Below are positions 58,987 to 64,000 of a DNA stretch of 64,000 nt, piece by piece; the stretch's first letter is position 1; every line of letters begins with the position of its first letter. The notes below the pieces were generated by a model. That model was not told where the DNA came from. It ran no database searches and worked only from the letters and a program-made list of their open reading frames with translations. The position numbers were made by a program, and so were the translations under genes. The DNA lies in the NCBI GenBank assembly GCA_002633005.1, contig NMRA01000041.1:1233609-1297608 (forward strand). Reading direction: 5' to 3'. This DNA comes from Phoronis australis (Eukaryota; Phoronida; Phoronidae).

Positions 58987-59449
58987 CTGCAAAAATACAC
59001 ACAAGCTGCAAGAACTGGATCATTGATGACACCATCCGTGTGAAAGCAAATACAACCACCAAAGTACGATAAAGAACAGATGATTTGCTACGATTGTTAT
59101 GAGAGAATGTACAATTCAGTAAAATCTCACTCTTTTACAGTGTTCTCAGACAAAAAGTACACGAGATTAACTCAATTTAATTTGGAGCGTTTACAAATAA
59201 ATTAATCTATTTTTAAACAGAATTTAACCGGACACACCAAGGCACGTGACGTGCGTTGCGGTGGTGGCATTCATGTAGGGGACCAATTTTACTGAGAAAG
59301 GCGGCATCCGCGTATGGGCATTTCGGTCTCACATCAGTTGAGGAGGGGAAGTGGAATGAGCGACCCAAAGTGATCAGTTGGACTTGCTTTAGAGAATTAA
59401 TAAAGACCTTTCTTACGATGCATACTTCATGAATCTGTTCAGGACTTAC

Positions 59450-59605
59450 CGCTACAGTTGCAGTTGCCAGCTCGATTGTATTCCGTCCGACTGGTTTTAC
59501 GAGAAAAGTAGACGCACAAACTTATGGCGGCTGCTGAGATGACAAGAAATATTACTGTGCCCGAAATAATACTCACGACAATCGTTGTGTCTCCGGCTCC
59601 CCATT
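59450..59605 (-). CDS. Single-pass membrane exon, copy 2
   Basis: Same 51-codon exon as in copy 1, with the same splice sites. Its first two bases (AA) complete a glutamate codon when joined to the phase-1 donor at 62232, giving a continuous protein from the 62.2-kb exon into the membrane helix. The gene is therefore read as extracellular exon, membrane exon, short tail exon, with upstream exons not found. Confidence 0.6.
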
Positions 59606-59834
59606 CTGGAAATGTAAAAACTAAATGTCCCACTTGCAAACTATTCACTGCATGTTTGCGAATCTACTGGGTGTAAACAATTGAAATGACACTCAGGTTA
59701 TACAAAATATATCATAAAACATCTATCAATCCTTTAAACTTTTAAAAATCATTTTACTTAGTGCGCTATCTTATAACGCCTCCAACACACTGAAAATGAG
59801 GGAGGCGATTTGTCCATGATTAATTCGGCTGATT

Positions 59835-62231
59835 GTGTCACTGGCAGGCATGTCGAACGCCGGAATCGGACAGTGCAATTGCGAAATTTTTGGATCACAA
59901 CATAAGCAGGCTACGTGAATGAAATAACTTCGACATTGGAATATTCCCACAATGACGGCGTTCAAAGGAACGTATTTCAACTGACCAACTACATGTGTGT
60001 CCAGGAATTATTCTCTCTGGCGCTTTTTCGGCTTAACTCGAATTATCGCACATAATATTTTTCGTAAAGTAGTCCGCTTTGCGGAAGAATACAGAGTCAC
60101 AATAACGCATTTTTGACTTTGTGACGTAGTTATTCTTTAAAAAGTTTAACATCCGGAACACCCAGAGTATTTTGTAGTCTCAAATTATCCCCGGAGTTGT
60201 TTCATATTTGCGCATGTGCGAGCTTCAATAGCCAAGGATTGAGATGTGGTCCAGAGACAGCTAAAATCATGGCTTCAGTCTAGCATGTCTCACTAGATGT
60301 ACACGACGGACATTTTCAAATCATAGTCTGCCTTCTGACCGGATGTACAGTTACTTCTTGTATAAGCCTGTTTTCACAGAGGTTCCCCGGTGCATTCGAC
60401 GGCCATTCTCCATTTTGAGAGTCACATGATTTGCTGTTCTGCATGAGATTCGCCCTGGCGTAGTTATGAAACACCTCTGCGGGATAATTTGGGGCTACGG
60501 AAATTTCATTAAATACTCTCAATGTCTTGACAGGGTGTAGACATTCTATGAATGTTAATTGGATTTCATTTTGATTGGAAATTAGCGGCAGTCTGTGTCG
60601 AAACGTTGTTATGGCCGCTACGCCAAACAGTTGATCATAATGTCATATAGTTGAATGAAAAACAATGATTAGATACTAAAATATATTGCCTGGATTCAAA
60701 ATTAGTCGGACTCTGGAGTCTGGTTCATCTCGTGACATGAAAACGCCTACTCGTTTTCACATAGCATAGTACTCCCCTCCTCAACTAAAGTGTTAAGTTT
60801 CGTATAAGCTTCTCTTTGCAAGAAATGGGCTATAAAGTGCGCAAACGATAAAGCGCGCATACCTGCCAATAATTTTCTGCTCCCTCGAAGATCAACTAAA
60901 ACATATGTTCTCACATATGTGCAAGTATTCATAACATTTAAACAGAGGTTAAGCCGTGTAGAAGGAGGAACCGTGTGACTGTTAATACATGTGTAACATA
61001 TGAAAGTAATATGCAGGATGTCCCAAAAACGCAGTCACACTTCAGCACAACGCTGTTGCTGTAGTTCAAACCCAGTTCCTGTGTATCAGACCTGCGCCTT
61101 AGCCTGCTGCACAGTACTGTAACTTCACGTTAAGGTAAAACCATGATCTATGTGCTCCGTATATGCGGGAATGGCAAACGCCCGTCTCAGTTTTAGAGAA
61201 CGCGTAATGCTACTGGAAACTAGGAAAAATTCTAAGGAGTGCAAAGACAATATTTTCAAACTTCTGGAGTAAACCAATAATGCATTTATAGAGTATTTCT
61301 TGGTTAAATGAAGATATTCTTGTGCTTCCTCCCAAAAATAAGGTGGGCCAGATTTGATGGTAATTCTGTGGAGTGAATTGGGAGCCATTGCCAAGAATGT
61401 TATTCATTAAGTTGTTTTGAGTGAAAAAAGCCCAGAATTTGTCTGTTCTAACCAGATTCGGAAGTCCCGCCAGCGCCAGTCCTGCTACTTTAGACGAATG
61501 GAAATTGGAAAACAATCTGGTTAATGTCATAGTTTAACCTGTATATCTAGAATCTATAGTGCAAGAGCATTTGGATTCTTGTCTCCGTTCTGGGACAGGG
61601 TCAGTCGTAAATTTGTGATTTGGGAGACGAGGAAAACCGCCCAATCCCGCAAGCATGTAAGTCACGCGGAGTACAACGCTGTACATCAGCATCTACATGT
61701 ATGTTAATAGGGCCTATATCCCCGCGAGTTTCTTCAAAATGGAGTACAGGGTTGACTCCATGCGGTCAAACAGTAGACCCATTTTAGCTAATAACCAAGG
61801 ATCATGAACAAGTCAACTATACAAAAATCAATATCAATACCTTTGAAATATAAACTCAAAATAAATCTATATCGGTGAAAACGTCTTCATTTCGATACTA
61901 TCATTTCGAAAACACTCACCCACTTCAACGGCACATACATGTAAGCACTGACCAACCGTGGGAGGGTAGACCCCTCGGGCTCTTCAAAACACAAGACTAC
62001 GGCGACACATCTATCCAACTGGTTCAAAAGGTGACTCCACATAATTTTAATTAACGCGAGCAATTAAGGATCTTTTTCAAATACATAATGTGTATTCTTT
62101 CACCAATAGGAATTCTTTAACGAGGTAAGTGTAATTTTGCCTCGACGCACATGCCCCAGATAGTAATTACTAGTCAATCAGAGATCAGACACTGCACCTA
62201 TACAAACTGTTAAAACATGTAACATTCGTAC
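59835..62231. other. Probable intron of the membrane protein gene
   Basis: Lies between the 62.2-kb exon and the membrane exon of copy 2. Minus-strand open frames at 60316-60522 and about 61929-62020 look protein-like but have phase-0 donors that do not fit the phase-1 junction, so they are not included. A possible tRNA-like repeat lies at 61050-61110. Confidence 0.4.
61050..61110 (-). repeat. Possible tRNA-derived SINE fragment
   Basis: The minus strand reads GCAGGCTAAGGCGCAGG (A-box-like), then GAACTGGGTTTGAACTAC (B-box-like) at tRNA spacing. There is no clear acceptor stem. Confidence 0.3.
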
Positions 62232-62367
62232 CTGAGTAGTTTTCAAGTTTTATTTTGAACTCGTATCCCTCGTTGTCTCTTACTCGCCGCAATCGTAACG
62301 TCAAAAATGGCGTTGACGTATGGTATAACAGCACTTTATGACCTTGCCTTGAGTTGTTAAATATAGT
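62232..62367 (-). CDS. Extracellular exon of the membrane protein, weakly Ig-like
   Basis: Acceptor tttctgtttgtag, donor GTACGA; enters in phase 0, leaves in phase 1. It encodes 45 residues: TIFNNSRQGHKVLLYHTSTP, FLTLRLRRVRDNEGYEFKIK, LENYS. The L-x-L-x-x-V-x-D-N-E-G-Y pattern resembles the E-F strands of immunoglobulin-like domains, but phenylalanine stands where the F-strand cysteine is expected, so the fold is only suggested. NNS and NYS are possible glycosylation sites. It joins in phase with the membrane exon at 59605. No upstream exon was found in the remaining 1.6 kb. Confidence 0.5.
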
Positions 62368-64000
62368 CTACAAACAGAAATCATAAATGTGTATTAAACT
62401 CATGTTCAGTCGCATTGGGCCAGGGCAAAAAGAGCTTAAGATATCTACCGCGAGTTATTCGTTCAAAAGTTTGCATTATCAAGAACTTGTGTAGAAACAG
62501 CTTAGGACATGCATAATTTTTGCCTCGTTGGTGAAAAACACAAATTGAATAAATAGGTCTGTTACTCTCATTAATGGTTCTCATAATTCTCCTTGCCATG
62601 ACAGGAATCGATTTCCGTTACCAACAAAATAGTCGAAACCACCAGCAATTGAAGAAAACGCTTCAGAGTTTTTTTGAGATTGGCCAACCATTAAATTGCT
62701 AATTCGAAAATGACATGCGTACATTGCCTGTGGCTCAAGTTGGTAACGAAAATAGAATCCTCTCATAAAATTAAAATTCTGAGATCGAATTCAGCTCGAT
62801 ATACCAATATTCTGACTAAATGTCAAACGGATGTGTAATCTTAGAAATACATAAGAAAGATTCCATTGTCTTGAAGCCTTTAAAGGGGTATTTCTTCCCG
62901 TCTACGCATACTTTTTAATGTATTAATAATGAAAAGCACAGCAATATATTGTTTTTGCAGTTTACCCCCAAAACCACCAAGTTTGCACGCAAAAACAAGT
63001 ATCTTCCAATCGGTATCTTAACGCGTTTGTGGCATCGCTGGCTACACGCTTCAATCTCGCAGCCCAATCTGCATTTATGTCGTCAAGGCAACACTTCGAG
63101 GCGTCCTAGTCAGATACCGCACACCAGTTCATGATATTACTCTCCCATACATTTAGATTTTGACAGTTACTCAGAGAGGATTGGTAACTATCTGGGATAC
63201 GAAGTCGACCTGAACTAACCTGGACTGGAGATTAACTCGGACGCCGACAGACCAAAATAATACGGATTTCCCCGACGAAGATGGTCACCGTTAATTTCTC
63301 TCAGTAACTGACAGAATTAAGCTACATTAATTGGGAAACTTGTCCTACCAACTTACACCTAATGGAGCATCATCTTAGTGGAATGCACGGACTAGTTCCG
63401 CAATGTGCGAAACTTTCCTCCGATGACGTCAAGAAGTACCCCTTTAAGATTCCTGTTCCGCTTCATTTTGGTTGAGAATTATAACAAACAAGGCATGTAA
63501 AAGACCTCAAACACCAGTTCTGTGATTTATATAGTTCTTCTACTTTCAATCAAACAGTTTCAAATACGTGGTCGCATTCAATTTAATTGAGTTTTGAGGG
63601 ATAATCAAATCCAAACCTTGGAATTTCAAAACACCACTCTGAGCACTTTTTGGATAAAGTTCTCTAGAAAATATCAGTTTTGTTTTGAGAGTATTGTATT
63701 GTACAAACTAAATAAATTTTTTTGAAATGTTTGGCTTCGTTTTAGTTTTTTGCAACATTTCCTAACGTTAACAGTCGATCAATAACTCAAAAAGAAATTA
63801 AATGAAAATCGAAAAACGATCAGGCGGCAGTATTGTTTCAGCTAAGTTACGCGTTATTTTTTATCATTAAACCTTAATTGTTTTCTGGGCAATAAATCGT
63901 ACGACCAGTTACTGAAGAAACAATGTTCTACATGTTTACTATCTATCCATCGGGTTTTCGTCATTTTCTTGTCAAAATATGGCCGATTGACCGGCGGACG
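62368..64000. other. No gene recognised to the window end
   Basis: Upstream exons of the membrane protein are expected here or beyond the window edge. The minus-strand frames at 62581-62766 and about 62955-63105 are short and lack convincing, phase-matched splice sites. Confidence 0.35.

Larger units (their letters stand above)
57446..59834. repeat. Tandem segmental copy 2 (about 2.39 kb)
   Basis: Second copy of the segment described at 55082-57444, continuing into unique sequence at 59835. Both exons are preserved; the membrane exon protein is identical in the two copies while flanking non-coding DNA differs by a few percent. Confidence 0.95.

Noticed and set aside
60316-60522. Minus-strand frame with two cysteines (CDSQNGEWPSNAPGNLCE) as an ectodomain exon
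   Set aside because: It looks protein-like, but no acceptor or donor in the needed phase 1 was found, and it starts with TTG.
61929-62028. Minus-strand open segment (MWSHLLNQLDRCVAVVLC...) before a GTGAGT donor as an exon of the membrane protein
   Set aside because: Its phase-0 donor and the possible acceptors do not fit between the phase-1 neighbours; 44 open codons can occur by chance.
62955-63105. Minus-strand cysteine-rich frame (DASKCCLDDINADWAARLKR...)
   Set aside because: Only about 47 open codons, weak splice sites, no recognised family.
1-64000. CRISPR arrays, operons, ribosome binding sites or other bacterial features
   Set aside because: Intron structure, repeat content and gene families show animal nuclear DNA; no regular spacer-repeat arrays were seen.

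Overview
This is eukaryotic, animal nuclear DNA. Genes are split by GT-AG introns (one is GC-AG), intergenic DNA is AT-rich, the word TACATGTAC is frequent, and small inverted-repeat transposons and tRNA-like repeats are abundant. The gene set (TASK-type K2P channel, FAM167 family, TP53I13-like secreted protein) and the marked difference between two near-identical 2.4-kb copies fit a highly heterozygous marine invertebrate such as a lancelet, hemichordate or mollusc. The species cannot be decided from the sequence. All gene models were built by hand from reading frames and splice phases; family names rest on remembered family motifs, not on a search.

Layout. 1-3.9 kb: gene-free upstream DNA with two full CRE palindromes. 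3.94-7.17 kb (+): a two-exon TASK-type potassium channel, complete at 395 aa, with an intron holding a 443-bp tandem duplication. 7.4-12.3 kb: intergenic, with a near-perfect foldback element. 12.3-13.5 kb: an inverted-repeat element carrying a 21-bp minisatellite. 13.8-16.1 kb (-): a two-exon FAM167 homologue. 16.7-41 kb: a long stretch with no recognisable gene, several miniature inverted-repeat elements, tRNA-like repeats and three weak candidate first exons. 41.0-53.4 kb: an eight-exon TP53I13-like gene (-), predicted secreted, with a GC-AG first coding intron. Two diverged copies of a 0.57-0.59 kb element in opposite orientation flank it, and its introns hold a 1.17-kb inverted-repeat element and a ~70-bp tandem repeat. 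55.1-59.8 kb: a 2.4-kb segment present twice in direct tandem with a single N at the join, very probably two haplotypes left side by side by the assembler. Each copy carries the last two exons of a small single-pass membrane protein (-). An extracellular exon with compatible splice phase lies at 62.2-62.4 kb.

The genes do not form a pathway; they are neighbours. The most notable points are the TASK channel lacking the usual pH-sensing histidine after the first selectivity filter, the reconstructed TP53I13-like gene with its GC-AG intron and flanking inverted elements, and the probable false duplication.
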